Shown: positions 47,974-59,239, counted from the stretch's first letter. The stretch is 64,000 nt of DNA from Vibrio ichthyoenteri ATCC 700023 (GCF_000222605.1 NZ_AFWF01000107.1:32203-96202), one strand, 5' to 3'. Notes: generated by a model from the sequence alone, not told the origin. Translations and numbers: made by a program.

Positions 47974-49350
47974 CTACAAATTTTCTTCTGCGTATTCCGC
48001 CAAGCGGCTACGTACGACGCCATTAAGATGGATATTAGCGCTCCCTTCAAAGTTTTTAAATCGTTCGACCATATAAGTGAGTCCAGACGTGACAGGAGTC
48101 AGATACTGAGAGTCAATTTGCGCCAGGTTGCCGGAGCAAACAATTTTGGTTCCTTCGCCACAGCGAGTAATGATGGTTTTGATTTGTGAAGCCGTCAGGT
48201 TTTGGCATTCATCGAGTAAAACAAACGCGTTTTGAATCGATCGCCCACGCATAAAATTGATTGATTTGAACTGAATATTGGCTTTATCACAGATATATTT
48301 GAGTGATCCTTCGGTGCAATGGTCATTCTTGTGCAATGCCTCCAAGGTATCAGTCACAGCCGCGAGCCAGGGCAACATTTTTTCTTCTTCGCTACCGGGT
48401 AGATAACCAATTGACTCGCCAATATCGGGGGTATTACGGGTGACAATTATTTTATCAAACATTTTATGTTCGATATTTTGTTCAAGCGCTGCCGCCAGTG
48501 CTAAGAGAGTTTTACCGCTGCCAGCGGCTCCGGTAAGAATAACTAAATCAATATCAGGGTCGAGCAATGCATCTAACGCCATGCCTTGGTAAATATTTTT
48601 AGGGGTAATATCCCATGCTCGGCGATTCATGAGGCGCTCTCGACTGAGATCTTTTAGCGTGATTTGCTCTTCATCGAACTGCGCCACACGGCCAATAAAA
48701 TCTGTCTGCTCATCGAGGATATATTGATTAAGATAGGTCGGTTCAAAAGGTGATTTGGCGAGGGTATGGTAGGTTTTTCCCGCCCAGTTCTTACTCTCAA
48801 CGTCATCTACCTGAGCCCAAAAGTCCCCCTCAATTTGTTGAAACCCTTTAGTTAGATATTGCACATCGTCAATCAGCTGATCACTGCGATAATCTTCCAC
48901 AAATCGCACGCCTGCACCTTTGGCTCGCAAACGCATATTGATGTCTTTGGTGACGAGAATGACTTCGCGCGGAGCGCGTTTATTTTGCAGATAAAGTACC
49001 GCATTAAGAATACGATTATCGCCGGCTTTGTCGGCAAAGGCCTTAACGGTTTCTTGCAGCTCAAAATCGGCCAAAATCGCAATGTGTCCAGCGCCTTCTT
49101 TATCGCGATTAATCGGAATTCCCTCAGAAATTTCATCAGGGGTCGCGTCTTTAAAGAGTGCTTCAAGTGCTCTAATCGCCACGCGTGCATCGCGTGCAAC
49201 ATCGCGTTTGCTGTCTTTTATGCGGTCGAGTTCTTCGAGTACTGTCATTGGAATGACAACATCGTGTTCTTGGAAAGAGTAAATAGCAAAAGGTTCATGA
49301 AGAAGGATATTTGTATCAAGTACGAAGAGTTTTCTGTCCGTATCACCCAT
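47974..49350 (-). CDS. PIN-PhoH fusion ATPase/ribonuclease (PhoH2-like)
   Basis: A 458-residue protein joining a PIN nuclease domain (about residues 8-150) to a PhoH ATPase domain (about 250-458). PIN acidic residues are visible at Asp12 (FVLDTN), Glu40 (LEELDRIK), Asp111 and Asp136 (VTKDINMR). The ATPase has Walker A LTGAAGSGKT (272-281) and a Walker B-like VLLDECQN. PhoH2-type proteins elsewhere have RNA unwinding and cleaving activity; that is inferred here. The start uses AGGAGACGCTT before ATG 49350; six upstream codons are omitted. It is divergent from rapA. Confidence 0.9.
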   Translation of the reverse strand: MGDTDRKLFVLDTNILLHEPFAIYSFQEHDVVIPMTVLEELDRIKDSKRDVARDARVAIRALEALFKDATPDEISEGIPINRDKEGAGHIAILADFELQETVKAFADKAGDNRILNAVLYLQNKRAPREVILVTKDINMRLRAKGAGVRFVEDYRSDQLIDDVQYLTKGFQQIEGDFWAQVDDVESKNWAGKTYHTLAKSPFEPTYLNQYILDEQTDFIGRVAQFDEEQITLKDLSRERLMNRRAWDITPKNIYQGMALDALLDPDIDLVILTGAAGSGKTLLALAAALEQNIEHKMFDKIIVTRNTPDIGESIGYLPGSEEEKMLPWLAAVTDTLEALHKNDHCTEGSLKYICDKANIQFKSINFMRGRSIQNAFVLLDECQNLTASQIKTIITRCGEGTKIVCSGNLAQIDSQYLTPVTSGLTYMVERFKNFEGSANIHLNGVVRSRLAEYAEENL

Positions 49351-49612
49351 AAGCGTCTCCTGCCGCAAAGCGGCGCAGTGCTCACTGCTGTGAGGCTGAC
49401 TTTAACTGTTTGCCTCAGGCGTTGCCGCGGTATGGTTGCACTGGAACGCCTAAAACAACCCCATGTTGATCGTCCTAAAGCAGCGGGCTAACAAGCGCAG
49501 GCTGCTAGTAAAAGTATAGGCAATCATCCAATACATTTGTGCCACTGGTTTCTTACACTTTGATGTCAGGCGAAGATGCGACAAAAAATCACGGCGAAAT
49601 GTGGGCTAGGCA

Positions 49613-49628
49613 CGTGACCAATGTCACA
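49613..49628. promoter_or_regulatory. CRP-like site
   Basis: CGTGACCAATGTCACA differs by one base from TGTGA-N6-TCACA. It lies about 260-270 bp from both divergent starts, so the target gene cannot be told from the sequence. Confidence 0.5.
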
Positions 49629-49722
49629 GCTTCGAGTAATATTAGCGACCTTTTTCTACGCTACTGCTGAACGGAAAATTCCTGACTCAGCCGCCTTTGA
49701 AATAGCGCAAGAACAGCTAAAA

Positions 49723-49867
49723 TATACCCAAGTAACTTTGAAATTCGTCCTTTAAGAGTTGGTCATAAGCTCAATTTCAGCATCACTGTTTGTGTGATCT
49801 GAGTTTTCTGTGAACGTAAATCAGCCACTAAACTTTGAATTCCGCATCTTGAAGTCACTTGGATATA
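49723..49867. mobile_element. MITE-like inverted-repeat element upstream of rapA
   Basis: A 145-bp segment with imperfect terminal inverted repeats: left end TATACCCAAGTAACTTTGAA, right end (reverse complement) TATATCCAAGTGACTTCAAG, 15 of 20 bases identical. Inside is an inverted repeat, ATCAC/GTGAT (49782-49798), flanked by CTCA/TGAG, so the element can fold into a long hairpin. It carries no gene. From general knowledge, ends of the type TATACCCAAGTGACTTCAAGATGC recur in many Vibrio intergenic regions. It forms the rapA leader or promoter region. Confidence 0.65.
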
Positions 49868-49900
49868 AATAATAATTTTACGAAATGAGGTAGTCGATAC

Positions 49901-52810
49901 ATGACATTTGCTTTGGGCCAGCGTTGGATCAGCGATACGGAAAGTGATCTTGGTTTAGGAACCGTAGTGGCATTGGATGCTCGTACAGTGACAGTAATGT
50001 TTGCTGCTTCAGAAGAAAACCGTGTCTACGCCCGTAGCGAAGCGCCTGTCACTCGCGTGACATTTAACGTTGGTGATGTGATTGAAAGCCAAGAAGGTTG
50101 GTCACTGCAAGTTGAGCAAGTTATCGAGAATCAAGGTATCTATACCTATATCGGCATTCGTGAAGATAGCGGCGAGCAAGAGATCACGCTACGTGAAATC
50201 ATGCTTAGCAATCAAATTCGTTTTAATAAACCTCAAGACAAGCTGTTCGCCGGTCAAATTGATCGTATGGATAACTTCGTATTACGTTACCGCGCGCTAA
50301 AAAATCAATATGAGCAACACAGAAGTCCAATGCGTGGCTTGTGTGGTATGCGTGCTGGTCTTATTCCTCATCAGCTCTACATCGCACATGAAGTGGGTCG
50401 TCGTCATGCGCCACGCGTTTTGCTGGCTGATGAAGTTGGTCTGGGTAAAACCATCGAAGCGGGCATGATCATTCACCAGCAAGTGCTGGCAGGTCGTGCT
50501 GAGCGTATTTTAATTGTGGTTCCTGAGACGCTACAACATCAGTGGTTAGTGGAAATGATGCGTCGTTTCAATCTGCACTTTTCAATCTTTGATGAAGAGC
50601 GTTGTATTGAAGCTTTTGCTGATGCAGAAAACCCATTTGATACCCAGCAATATGTTTTGTGTTCACTGGATTTTCTTCGTAAAAGCCGTAAACGCTTTGA
50701 ACAAGCGGTAGAAGGTGAGTGGGATCTTCTAGTGGTCGATGAAGCGCACCACCTTGAGTGGAGCCAAGACAAGCCAAGTCGTGAATACCAAGTAGTAGAA
50801 GGGTTGGCAGAGCGTACGCCGGGCGTACTATTACTAACCGCAACTCCAGAGCAGCTAGGCCGTGAAAGCCACTTTGCGCGTTTACGTCTATTAGATTCTG
50901 ACCGCTTCTACGACTACCAAGCGTTTGTGGAAGAAGAAGAGCAATACGCACCAGTGGCGGATTCTGTTAGCGCGCTATTCTCAGGCCAAGCATTGCCTGA
51001 TGAAGCTAAAAATCAAATTACTGAACTGTTATCAGAGCAAGATGTAGAGCCGTTGTTCCGTATTATTGAGAGCAACAGCGATGAAGTTGAAAAAGCCAAC
51101 GCTCGTCAAGAGCTGATTGATAACCTTATGGATCGCCATGGTACTGGTCGCGTTTTATTCCGTAATACGCGTGCAGCAATCAAAGGTTTCCCTAAGCGTA
51201 ATGTTAACCTTCTGCCAATGGCGATCCCGCAGCAATACACCACCTCAATGCGTGTGGCGGGCTTGATTGGCGGTAAGATGAGCCCAGAAGCTCGCGCGTT
51301 GAAAAACTTGTACCCAGAAGAGATTTTCCAAGAGTTTGAAGGGGAAGATTCAAGCTGGTGGCAATTCGATTCACGTGTGAACTGGTTGCTGGAAAAAATT
51401 AAAGATAAGCGTGCAGAGAAAATTCTGGTTATTGCTTCACGTGCCAGCACGGCTCTGCAACTAGAGCAAGCTTTGCGCGAGCGTGAAGGCATCCGTGCCA
51501 CCGTATTCCACGAAGGCATGTCGATCCTTGAGCGTGATAAAGCCGCGGCTTACTTTGCACAAGAAGAGGGCGGTGCACAGGTCTTGATCTGTAGTGAGAT
51601 TGGATCTGAAGGTCGTAACTTCCAATTTGCCAACCAACTAGTGATGTTTGATCTGCCGTTCAACCCAGATTTGCTGGAGCAGCGTATTGGTCGCTTGGAC
51701 CGTATTGGTCAAAATCGTGATATCGATATTCACGTGCCATATCTGGAAGGAACATCGCAAGCGATCCTAGCTCGCTGGTTCGATGAAGGCCTAAATGCTT
51801 TTGCTGAAACTTGCCCAACCGGACGTGCCGTGTATGACCGTTTCTCAGATGATTTGATTAACATTCTGGCATCTGGTACCAGCGAAGGGCTAGATGAAGT
51901 GATTGATGCCTCGGCTAAGATGAACAAAGAGCTGAAAGCGCAACTTGAACAAGGTCGTGACCGCTTACTTGAGATGCACTCCAATGGTGGAGAAAAAGCG
52001 CAAGCAATTGTAGAGAAAATCTCAGCAACCGATGGTGATACCAACTTAGTCACGTTCGCACTGAGCTTGTTTGACACCATTGGTTTAAACCAAGACGATA
52101 AAGGCGAGAACGCACTGGTTGTGACGCCATCTGAACACATGATGGTACCAAGCTACCCAGGCCTACCTTACGAAGGGGCGACAATTACCTTTGATCGTGA
52201 CACTGCACTCTCTCGTGAAGATATGCACTTTATCAGTTGGGAACACCCAATGATCCAAGGTGGTATTGACCTGTTGATGAGTGAAGGTGTTGGTACTGCG
52301 GCTGTTTCACTACTGAAGAACAAAGCACTACCCGTTGGTACTATGTTGCTTGAGTTGGTTTACAGTGTTGATGCTCAGGCACCGAAACGCAGTGGTATTA
52401 GCCGTTTCTTACCCAAAACACCGATTCGCGTGATGTTGGATGGCAAAGGTAATGATCTATCTGAACAGGTAGAGTTTGAAAGCTTTAACCGTCAGTTGAG
52501 CCCAATTGGTCGCCATATTGCGGCGAAATTGGTGACATCAGTGCAAGGTCAAGTACATCAACTGATCAGCGCCGGTGATGCTTTGGTAGTGAGCAAAGTT
52601 GACGCTATTCGCCAGCAAGCAGAAAAAGAGATGCAAGCGAGCTTGAACGCTGAACTTGAACGTCTGCAAGCGCTGAAAGCCGTTAACCCGAACATTCGTG
52701 ATGAAGAGATTGATGCGATTGATGCGCAAATCAAAGAGCTGACTGGCTATATTAGTAAAGCTCAGTATCAACTAGATTCTCTGCGTATGATTGTGGTGTC
52801 TCACCAGTAA
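49901..52810 (+). CDS. rapA: RNA polymerase-associated ATPase RapA
   Basis: SWI2/SNF2-type ATPase that binds RNA polymerase and helps recycle it after transcription. It is 969 residues, close to E. coli RapA (968). N-terminal Tudor-like domains (about 1-110), then Walker [16 protein letters not shown] near residue 177, the DEAH box [11 protein letters not shown] near 280, and helicase motif [14 protein letters not shown] near 598. AAATGAGGTAGTCGATAC precedes the ATG. It is monocistronic with a terminator. Confidence 0.97.
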   Translation: MTFALGQRWISDTESDLGLGTVVALDARTVTVMFAASEENRVYARSEAPVTRVTFNVGDVIESQEGWSLQVEQVIENQGIYTYIGIREDSGEQEITLREIMLSNQIRFNKPQDKLFAGQIDRMDNFVLRYRALKNQYEQHRSPMRGLCGMRAGLIPHQLYIAHEVGRRHAPRVLLADEVGLGKTIEAGMIIHQQVLAGRAERILIVVPETLQHQWLVEMMRRFNLHFSIFDEERCIEAFADAENPFDTQQYVLCSLDFLRKSRKRFEQAVEGEWDLLVVDEAHHLEWSQDKPSREYQVVEGLAERTPGVLLLTATPEQLGRESHFARLRLLDSDRFYDYQAFVEEEEQYAPVADSVSALFSGQALPDEAKNQITELLSEQDVEPLFRIIESNSDEVEKANARQELIDNLMDRHGTGRVLFRNTRAAIKGFPKRNVNLLPMAIPQQYTTSMRVAGLIGGKMSPEARALKNLYPEEIFQEFEGEDSSWWQFDSRVNWLLEKIKDKRAEKILVIASRASTALQLEQALREREGIRATVFHEGMSILERDKAAAYFAQEEGGAQVLICSEIGSEGRNFQFANQLVMFDLPFNPDLLEQRIGRLDRIGQNRDIDIHVPYLEGTSQAILARWFDEGLNAFAETCPTGRAVYDRFSDDLINILASGTSEGLDEVIDASAKMNKELKAQLEQGRDRLLEMHSNGGEKAQAIVEKISATDGDTNLVTFALSLFDTIGLNQDDKGENALVVTPSEHMMVPSYPGLPYEGATITFDRDTALSREDMHFISWEHPMIQGGIDLLMSEGVGTAAVSLLKNKALPVGTMLLELVYSVDAQAPKRSGISRFLPKTPIRVMLDGKGNDLSEQVEFESFNRQLSPIGRHIAAKLVTSVQGQVHQLISAGDALVVSKVDAIRQQAEKEMQASLNAELERLQALKAVNPNIRDEEIDAIDAQIKELTGYISKAQYQLDSLRMIVVSHQ

Positions 52811-52829
52811 TCGAGATTGAAATAAATAC

Positions 52830-52858
52830 AAAGGCCTTCATTGCGAAGGCCTTTTTTG
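52830..52858 (+). terminator. Terminator of rapA
   Basis: AAAGGCCTTC, loop ATTGC, GAAGGCCTTTTTT, 20 bp after the rapA stop. Confidence 0.93.
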
Positions 52859-52949
52859 TTTCTGGTAATGAGCGATTTACTCAGATTGTTAAATGAACCA
52901 TTTCCACCAAATAAACAGCGCTAAGAAGCCAAATAAGTAAATTAAGCCA

Positions 52950-54169
52950 CTAACTAATAGAGAGCCACTTTTGGCTTTTACTCAGTGCTAGCTCTGCGGG
53001 CAGTTGAGTGCGCGTTACCAAAATATAGTTTAACAACGCAAAAAATGGAGTGGTAATAAAGGCCATCACCATGGCAAAGTCGAGCATTGGCAATAGTGCG
53101 CCAGCCCAAATAGAATGATGGCGATCGCCAAAGCCGAAATACCTAACATCCAATTTTGCGTGGTTCTTGGATTCATTTCAGGTTGCTTACGCAATAGGCG
53201 TTGCGATTCTGAAATGACTCGTGCGTAGCCATCAATGACGGTAATGGTACTGCCAAAAATGCAAAAGAATTCGATGACGGCAATGAGATAGCGTGACCAC
53301 TCACCAATTGTTGATGCGTACAAATTGATTAATTGATGAGAAAAGCCTGCACCAGATTTGGATAAACTAATACCGCTACCATGCAGCACAAGAGCGCCGA
53401 GAGAAAGGAACACAATCGCAAGTAATGCGGTGCCGATATAGCCGACATTGAAATCAAACAAAGCCGATTTCGCGGTGACATTATGGTAACGGCGCTGACT
53501 CTTAAGCCACATAGACGTTAAGCTTGAGATCTCAATAGGCGCTGGCATCCAACCCATAGTGACCACAATGAAACCAATCGCCGCTAATGTCCAAGGTGAT
53601 GGTGAGGCAAAGTCGCTACTTGGAACTACAGGATTGCTGGCCGCCATGATAACCGCAACCACGGTGGCGACCGTTAGTACCGCCATAATGGCTTTTGACA
53701 GTCCATCGAGTGCTTTGTAGTGGCCAGCAAATAAAATCGCTAAACAAGTGATGAGCACAATAAAACACAGTGCAATCGCGGACAATTCAAATGGAATGAA
53801 ATAACCCAATAAGCTAGCACTAAAAAGTAATAATGCCGCCGTATTGATAATCGCGGAGAAAACGCACAGCAGGGCAAATAACCACAGATATGGCTTGCCC
53901 ATTTTGGCATAACCTTCCACTAAACTTTCACCTGTGCCCATGGTGTACTGAATACTGGCGCGGAAAAACGGGTACTTAAATAAGTTGACCAATAAAATGA
54001 GTAAAGCGAGTTGGTAGCCGTAAATCGCTCCTGCTTGCGTTGAGGCGACGAGATGTGATCCGCCAACAGCCGCTGCGGCCATCATAATTCCGGGGCCCAT
54101 AGACCGAACCAGTTGTGCCAATGAGTTTTGGCGCGCTGGTGCGGTACTTGCCTCTGAGGTATTTTCCAT
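52950..54169 (-). pseudogene. NRAMP-family metal transporter, frameshifted
   Basis: A rightful single gene split into two frames. The first frame (54169 to about 53110) encodes about 355 residues of an NRAMP-like inner-membrane protein (SMGPGIMMAAAAVGGSHLVAST, MPAPIEISSLTSMW); the rest, about 50 residues including WAGALLPMLDFAMVMAFITT, continues in another frame to a stop at 52950. Adding one base in the TTT run (AAA at 53108-53110 on the plus strand) joins them as IILFWAGALLPML and yields 406 residues, a normal NRAMP length. As written, the first frame ends with 9-10 unrelated residues and loses the last membrane segments. Canonical NRAMP metal ligands (DPGN and MPH) are replaced by GPGI and MPAP, so the substrate is uncertain. 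The cause could be mutation or a sequencing error. Confidence 0.85.
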
Positions 54170-54499
54170 GATTTATCCTTGTGTTTACATCCTTTTTAAT
54201 AGTTTAAATAAACCGCAATCGAGACGATCTCGTCAATTTTGTTTTACAATCAAGTCGATAAGAAATTTATCGTAAAGAGTAAAGTCTCTTTTCAAGTCTT
54301 TTGGTTGAATTATCGTGTTGAGATATTTGAATATATTGGTTTGATAACCTAAGAATTAAGCAATAAAAGTGGTCAAACAAGTCGTTAATGTCGTTTGATT
54401 TTTAAGGTTGGCGTGATTATGTGCATAATTGAGTTCTACTCTGTCATTATTGATAGTAGTGGTTATAATCAGCGCGAAAATTTAGCTTAGAGAAAGATT
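54170..54499. other. Intergenic region NRAMP gene / rluA
   Basis: A 330-bp AT-rich divergent gap without a gene. The only clear element is the rluA promoter at 54441-54469; I recognise no Fur or MntR box with confidence. Confidence 0.5.
54441..54469 (+). promoter_or_regulatory. Promoter of rluA
   Basis: CTGTCA (54441-54446) and a perfect TATAAT (54464-54469) separated by 17 bp, about 30 bp before the rluA start. Confidence 0.7.
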
Positions 54500-55237
54500 A
54501 TGGCCATGCTGGAGTACAACCCACCACGAGATCCGTGGGTTGAAATAGTGTTTGAAGATGAACAAATTTTGGCGGTCAATAAGCCATCAGGATTGTTATC
54601 GGTACCGGGCCGTTTAGCTGAGCATCGTGATAGCACATGGAGCCGTGTGCAAGAGACTCACCCAGACGCACAAATAGTCCATCGTTTAGATATGGACACG
54701 TCAGGGTTAATGGTGCTAGCGAAGAACAAACGTGCCGAAAGTGCCTTGAAAAAGCAATTTCAATATCGTCTGACCCATAAGGTTTACTATGCGCGCGTTT
54801 GGGGCCATGTAGAGCAAGAAGAAGGCGAAATTGATTTGCCTTTGATTTGTGATTGGCCAAATCGCCCAAGACAGATGGTGTGCCATGAGACGGGTAAACC
54901 GTCAAAAACCTTGTTCCAAGTGGCTAAGCGTGAAGAGAAAACCACCATTGTTCGCTTATTGCCGATCACTGGGCGCTCACATCAATTACGCGTGCACATG
55001 CAAGCCTTAGGTCATCCTATTGTTGGTGATGAATTTTACTCTGAAGGTGAGGCATTTACTTGCTCAGATCGTTTGGCACTGCATGCAGCAGAGCTGAGTT
55101 TTTATCATCCTAAGAGTGATTGGCTGCGCACTGTTTTTGTCCCTTGTGACTTTTATCCTGAAGCCGAAGAGATGATCTTTACCTATTTCGATCCTGTGCG
55201 AAAATTACCAGACTATAAAATGCTACCGAAGCCATAA
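54500..55237 (+). CDS. rluA: Dual-specificity pseudouridine synthase RluA
   Basis: Makes pseudouridine at 23S rRNA position 746 and at position 32 of some tRNAs. The catalytic Asp64 is in HRLDMDTSGLMV; other motifs are VNKPSGLLSVPGR near residue 27, LICDWPNRPRQ and ITGRSHQLRVHMQALGHP. It is 245 residues, about 26 longer than E. coli RluA, from a C-terminal extension. Met3 is an alternative start. Confidence 0.95.
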   Translation: MAMLEYNPPRDPWVEIVFEDEQILAVNKPSGLLSVPGRLAEHRDSTWSRVQETHPDAQIVHRLDMDTSGLMVLAKNKRAESALKKQFQYRLTHKVYYARVWGHVEQEEGEIDLPLICDWPNRPRQMVCHETGKPSKTLFQVAKREEKTTIVRLLPITGRSHQLRVHMQALGHPIVGDEFYSEGEAFTCSDRLALHAAELSFYHPKSDWLRTVFVPCDFYPEAEEMIFTYFDPVRKLPDYKMLPKP

Positions 55238-55308
55238 AAAGTAAGCAGATCGTCAGCTTGCGGGATGTTTCCAGTAGGCTGGCAATCTCGGTAGCACAAG
55301 GAGAAACT

Positions 55309-56271
55309 ATGTCGCTACCTACTGTTGTCTTTCTTGATCGTTCGACTATCCCCTCTCATATTGAATTCCCTCATCTGCCTTTTGATCACCAATGGATCGA
55401 ATATGATGCGACAGAGCCTCAGCAAGTTGTTGAACGTCTCAGCCAAGCGCAAATTGTTATTAGTAACAAAGTCGTGCTCGATGAGCTGATCTTATCGCAG
55501 TTGCCGAATCTTGAGCTTATTGCTGTGTGCGCAACGGGTTATAACAACGTTGATATTGCTTATTGCCAACAGCAAGGCATTGCTGTGGCGAATATTCGCG
55601 GCTATGCCACCCAATCAGTACCTGAACATGTGATCGCTTTGATGTTTGCCCTTAGGCGCAATTTGCGTGGCTATCACAATGATATTGCTGCTGGTGAATG
55701 GCTGCGTGCCAAACAGTTTTGTTTTTTCACTCACCCTATTGGTGATATTGCGGGGGCGACTCTCGGGATTATTGGCAGTGGAGGATTGGGGCAGGCAACC
55801 GCGGCGCTAGCGAAAGCACTCGGTATGAAGGTGATTTTTGCCGAGCGTAAAGGCAGTAAGCTGTGCCGTGATGGATATTTACCTTTTGAGCGAGTCTTGA
55901 TGATGGCGGATGTCATCAGCCTGCATTGCCCGTTGAATGATGATACGCGCAATTTGATTGGTACCGCCGAGCTGCAACAAATGAAGTCTGATGCAATTCT
56001 AATTAATACAGGCCGTGGTGGGTTAGTGGATGAGCAAGCCTTAGTCACTGCGTTGAAAGAGCAGCGCATTGGCGGAGCTGGCGTAGATGTCTTTACTCAA
56101 GAGCCTGCCGATGAGACCAACCCTTTAATCGCTAATGCAGATTTAGCCAATTTATTATTAACACCGCATGTGGCTTGGGGAAGTGATTCGTCGATTAAAA
56201 ATTTGGTTAATATCTTGATTGATAATATCCGAGCTTACGTTGCGGGGGAAGCGCAAAACCGAGTGGTATAA
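55309..56271 (+). CDS. D-2-hydroxyacid dehydrogenase (HprA-like)
   Basis: NAD(P)-dependent D-isomer-specific 2-hydroxyacid dehydrogenase of 320 residues; hydroxypyruvate/glyoxylate reductase is the nearest guess. The start at 55309 is set by AAGGAGAAACT; 17 upstream codons are excluded. Features: NAD loop LGIIGSGGLGQATAALAKALG near residue 149, the substrate-binding Arg in LINTGRGGLVDEQAL, a Glu in FTQEPAD and the catalytic His in LTPHVAWGS. It lies 71 bp after rluA, same strand. Confidence 0.88.
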   Translation: MSLPTVVFLDRSTIPSHIEFPHLPFDHQWIEYDATEPQQVVERLSQAQIVISNKVVLDELILSQLPNLELIAVCATGYNNVDIAYCQQQGIAVANIRGYATQSVPEHVIALMFALRRNLRGYHNDIAAGEWLRAKQFCFFTHPIGDIAGATLGIIGSGGLGQATAALAKALGMKVIFAERKGSKLCRDGYLPFERVLMMADVISLHCPLNDDTRNLIGTAELQQMKSDAILINTGRGGLVDEQALVTALKEQRIGGAGVDVFTQEPADETNPLIANADLANLLLTPHVAWGSDSSIKNLVNILIDNIRAYVAGEAQNRVV

Positions 56272-56310
56272 CGTTCACGCCTTACCTTGCTTTCTTTGCT
56301 AATAAAAACA

Positions 56311-56340
56311 AAAAGACCGGTCAGTGACCGGTCTTTTTTA
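56311..56340. terminator. Bidirectional terminator between hydroxyacid dehydrogenase and valS
   Basis: AAAAGACCGGTC, loop AGT, GACCGGTCTTTTTT: a 12-bp stem with T-runs on both strands, between convergent genes. Confidence 0.95.
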
Positions 56341-56365
56341 ACTTACAATGCAGTAGAGAAACAAA

Positions 56366-59239
56366 TTATAGCGCAGCGATCGTCGCTTTTTGCTCTTCCA
56401 GTTTCACTAACATTTCTTTGTAGCCGTCTAGCTTCTCACGCTCTTTTGCGATTACCACTTCAGGAGCTTTAGCCACGAAACCTTCGTTGCCAAGCTTGCC
56501 TTCGATACGCTTGATTTCGCCGTGAGTCTTAGCGACTTCTTTATCAAGACGAGCAAGTTCTGCATCTTTATCGATTAGACCCGCCATTGGGATCATTAGC
56601 TCAGATTTGCCAACCAATTTGGTTGCACAAGCCGGAGTTTCTTCGCCCGTAGCCAGTACTTTAATCTCGTCTAGTTTTGCTAGAGAGGTTAGTACGATCT
56701 TGTTCGCTTCTAGGCGCGCAGCATCTTTTTCATCTGCTACTTTGATCATAACTTCCAAACCTTGGCTTGGGGCGATGTCGTATTCTGCGCGTAGGTTACG
56801 GATAGCGGTGATAAAGGTTTTCACCCACTCGATATCAGCAACGATTTCAGCGTCGAAGTTGTCTGCATTAAACTGAGGCAGCACTTGAGTCATAATGGTC
56901 TCACCTTCAACACCGTCAATCAGCGGCTTAACGCTCTGCCAGATTGATTCAGTGATGTAAGGAATCACTGGGTGAGCAAGACGAAGTGTCTTCTCTAGAA
57001 CCGTGATTAGCGTGTAACGCGTTGCTTGTTGCTGCGCTTCAGTGCCTTTCCATAGAACCGGTTTTGTTAGCTCTAGGTACCAGTCACAGAATTGGTTCCA
57101 GATGAATTCGTACAGCGTGTTTGCCGCCATATCTAGACGGTAGTTGTCTAGGTGAGCGTTAAACTCTTTTGCTGCGATTTCAAACTGAGATTCAATCCAT
57201 TTGTCTGCCAGTGAGAATTCCATGTTAGCGCGATCAGCAGGTGCTAGCGACATGCCACAATCGTGCTCTTCAGTATTCATCAGTACGTAACGGCTAGCGT
57301 TCCATAGTTTGTTACAGAAGTTACGGTAACCCTCTAGACGCTTCATATCCCAGTTGATATCACGACCGGTTGATGCCATTGCTGCAAGGGTGAAACGCAG
57401 TGCATCGGTACCGTATGGTTCGATGCCGTTTTCAAATGTCTTACGCGTTGCTTTTTCGATCTTCTTCGCTAGTTGAGGTTGCATCATGTTGCCACAACGC
57501 TTTTCTACTAGCTCTTCAAGGCCGATACCATCGATCATATCGATAGGGTCAAGCACGTTACCTTTCGATTTCGACATCTTGTCGCCGTTTTCATCACGGA
57601 TCAGACCGGTCATATAAACAGTTTTGAAAGGTACTTGTGGCTGACCGTCTTCGTCTTTAACGAAGTGCATGGTCATCATGATCATACGCGCAACCCAGAA
57701 GAAGATGATATCGAAACCAGATACCAGTACTTCTGATGGGTGGAATGTTTTCAGTGCGTCTGTATTTTCAGGCCAGCCTTGTGTGCCGAATGTCCAAAGA
57801 GCAGAAGAGAACCATGTGTCCAGCACATCGTCGTCTTGGCGTAGTACCACGACAGGTGCAAGATTGTTCTTTTCACGTACTTCTTCTTCAGTGCGGCCAA
57901 CGTAAACTTTACCTTCGTTGTCGTACCATGCAGGAATACGGTGACCCCACCAAAGTTGGCGTGAAATACACCAGTCTTGCACGTCACGCATCCAAGAGAA
58001 GTACATGTTTTCGTACTGCTTAGGAACGAATTGGATTTGACCATCTTCAACCGCTTTTACCGCAGGAGCAGCAAGAGGCGCAGTGCGTACGTACCATTGG
58101 TCAGTCAGCATTGGTTCAATAACCACGCCGCCACGGTCACCGTAAGGAACAGTTAGATCGTGATCTTTGATCTCTTCAAGCAGGCCCAGTTCTTCAAATT
58201 CAGCAACGATTGCTTTACGTGCAGCAAAGCGTTCCATACCTTGGTATTTCGCTGGCAATTCATTTGAATAAACATCGCTTTCTTCGCCATTGGTGGTGAA
58301 GACTTCTGCCGTCGTACGGATATCCGCATTGAAGGTTAGGATGTTGATCATTGGCAGGCTATGGCGCTTACCAACTTCGTAGTCGTTAAAGTCGTGTGCA
58401 GGTGTGATTTTCACACAACCAGTGCCTTTTTCCATGTCCGCATGCTCATCGCCTACGATAGGAATTAAACGGCCTACGATAGGTAGTTCAATGTGCTGAC
58501 CAATCAGATCTTTATAACGAGGATCTTCTGGGTTTACTGCAACACCAGTATCGCCCAGCATGGTTTCAGGACGCGTGGTCGCAACCACAATGTAGTCTTT
58601 GCCGTCTGCCGTTTTAACGCCGTTTGCGAGTGGGTAACGGAAGTGCCACATGAAGCCTTTAGATTCTTTGTTTTCTACTTCAAGATCTGAGATTGCCGTG
58701 TGTAGCTTAGGATCCCAGTTTACTAGGCGTTTGCCACGGTAGATCAAGTCTTCTTCGTAAAGACGAACAAACACTTCTTGAGTCGCAGCTGATAAGCCAT
58801 CATCCATAGTGAAGCGCTCACGATCCCAGTCTACTGATGCGCCAAGACGACGAAGCTGCTGAGTGATGGTGCCACCAGACTCGGCTTTCCATTCCCAGAT
58901 TTTGTCGATGAAAGCTTCACGGCCGTAGTCGTGCTTAGTTTTGCCTTCTTCAGCGGCAATCTTACGCTCAACAACCATTTGAGTCGCGATACCTGCGTGG
59001 TCAGTACCAACCTGCCATAACGTATTTTTACCTTTCATACGTTGTGCACGGATAAGAGTATCCATGATGGTATCTTGGAACGCGTGGCCCATATGTAGGC
59101 TACCAGTGACGTTCGGTGGCGGGATCATGATGCTGTAAGCTTCTTTTGAAGTGTCACCGTGTGGCTTAAAGTAGCCTTTTTCTTCCCAAGCTTGGTATAA
59201 AGCTTGTTCGATTGAAGTTGGGTTGTATGTCTTTTCCAT
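56366..59239 (-). CDS. valS: Valyl-tRNA synthetase
   Basis: Class I aminoacyl-tRNA synthetase charging tRNA-Val, with an editing domain. It is 957 residues. The HIGH-type motif is [15 protein letters not shown] (about residues 41-55), and [12 protein letters not shown] lies near 553. The editing CP1 domain includes [15 protein letters not shown] near 223. The C-terminus (about 885-957) is a coiled coil that holds tRNA. It is downstream of holC and pepA, the conserved E. coli order, but with a 207-bp gap to holC that holds no gene and no strong terminator. Confidence 0.98.
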   Translation of the reverse strand: MEKTYNPTSIEQALYQAWEEKGYFKPHGDTSKEAYSIMIPPPNVTGSLHMGHAFQDTIMDTLIRAQRMKGKNTLWQVGTDHAGIATQMVVERKIAAEEGKTKHDYGREAFIDKIWEWKAESGGTITQQLRRLGASVDWDRERFTMDDGLSAATQEVFVRLYEEDLIYRGKRLVNWDPKLHTAISDLEVENKESKGFMWHFRYPLANGVKTADGKDYIVVATTRPETMLGDTGVAVNPEDPRYKDLIGQHIELPIVGRLIPIVGDEHADMEKGTGCVKITPAHDFNDYEVGKRHSLPMINILTFNADIRTTAEVFTTNGEESDVYSNELPAKYQGMERFAARKAIVAEFEELGLLEEIKDHDLTVPYGDRGGVVIEPMLTDQWYVRTAPLAAPAVKAVEDGQIQFVPKQYENMYFSWMRDVQDWCISRQLWWGHRIPAWYDNEGKVYVGRTEEEVREKNNLAPVVVLRQDDDVLDTWFSSALWTFGTQGWPENTDALKTFHPSEVLVSGFDIIFFWVARMIMMTMHFVKDEDGQPQVPFKTVYMTGLIRDENGDKMSKSKGNVLDPIDMIDGIGLEELVEKRCGNMMQPQLAKKIEKATRKTFENGIEPYGTDALRFTLAAMASTGRDINWDMKRLEGYRNFCNKLWNASRYVLMNTEEHDCGMSLAPADRANMEFSLADKWIESQFEIAAKEFNAHLDNYRLDMAANTLYEFIWNQFCDWYLELTKPVLWKGTEAQQQATRYTLITVLEKTLRLAHPVIPYITESIWQSVKPLIDGVEGETIMTQVLPQFNADNFDAEIVADIEWVKTFITAIRNLRAEYDIAPSQGLEVMIKVADEKDAARLEANKIVLTSLAKLDEIKVLATGEETPACATKLVGKSELMIPMAGLIDKDAELARLDKEVAKTHGEIKRIEGKLGNEGFVAKAPEVVIAKEREKLDGYKEMLVKLEEQKATIAAL

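Larger units (their letters stand above)
49351..49900. other. Divergent intergenic region PIN-PhoH / rapA
   Basis: A 550-bp gap with no supported gene. Its left part has a possible CRP site (49613-49628); its right part is an inverted-repeat element (49723-49867) ending 33 bp before rapA. Open frames reaching into it from the PhoH gene are antisense shadows. Confidence 0.6.

Noticed and set aside
48859-49491. 210-codon plus-strand open frame antisense to the PIN-PhoH gene
   Set aside because: Opposite a well-supported conserved gene, with unnatural composition and no ribosome binding site.
53098-53115. Programmed -1 frameshift in the NRAMP-like gene
   Set aside because: The junction CTA TTT GGG does not form an X-XXY-YYZ slippery heptamer and no strong downstream structure is apparent, so mutation or sequencing error is the simpler reading.
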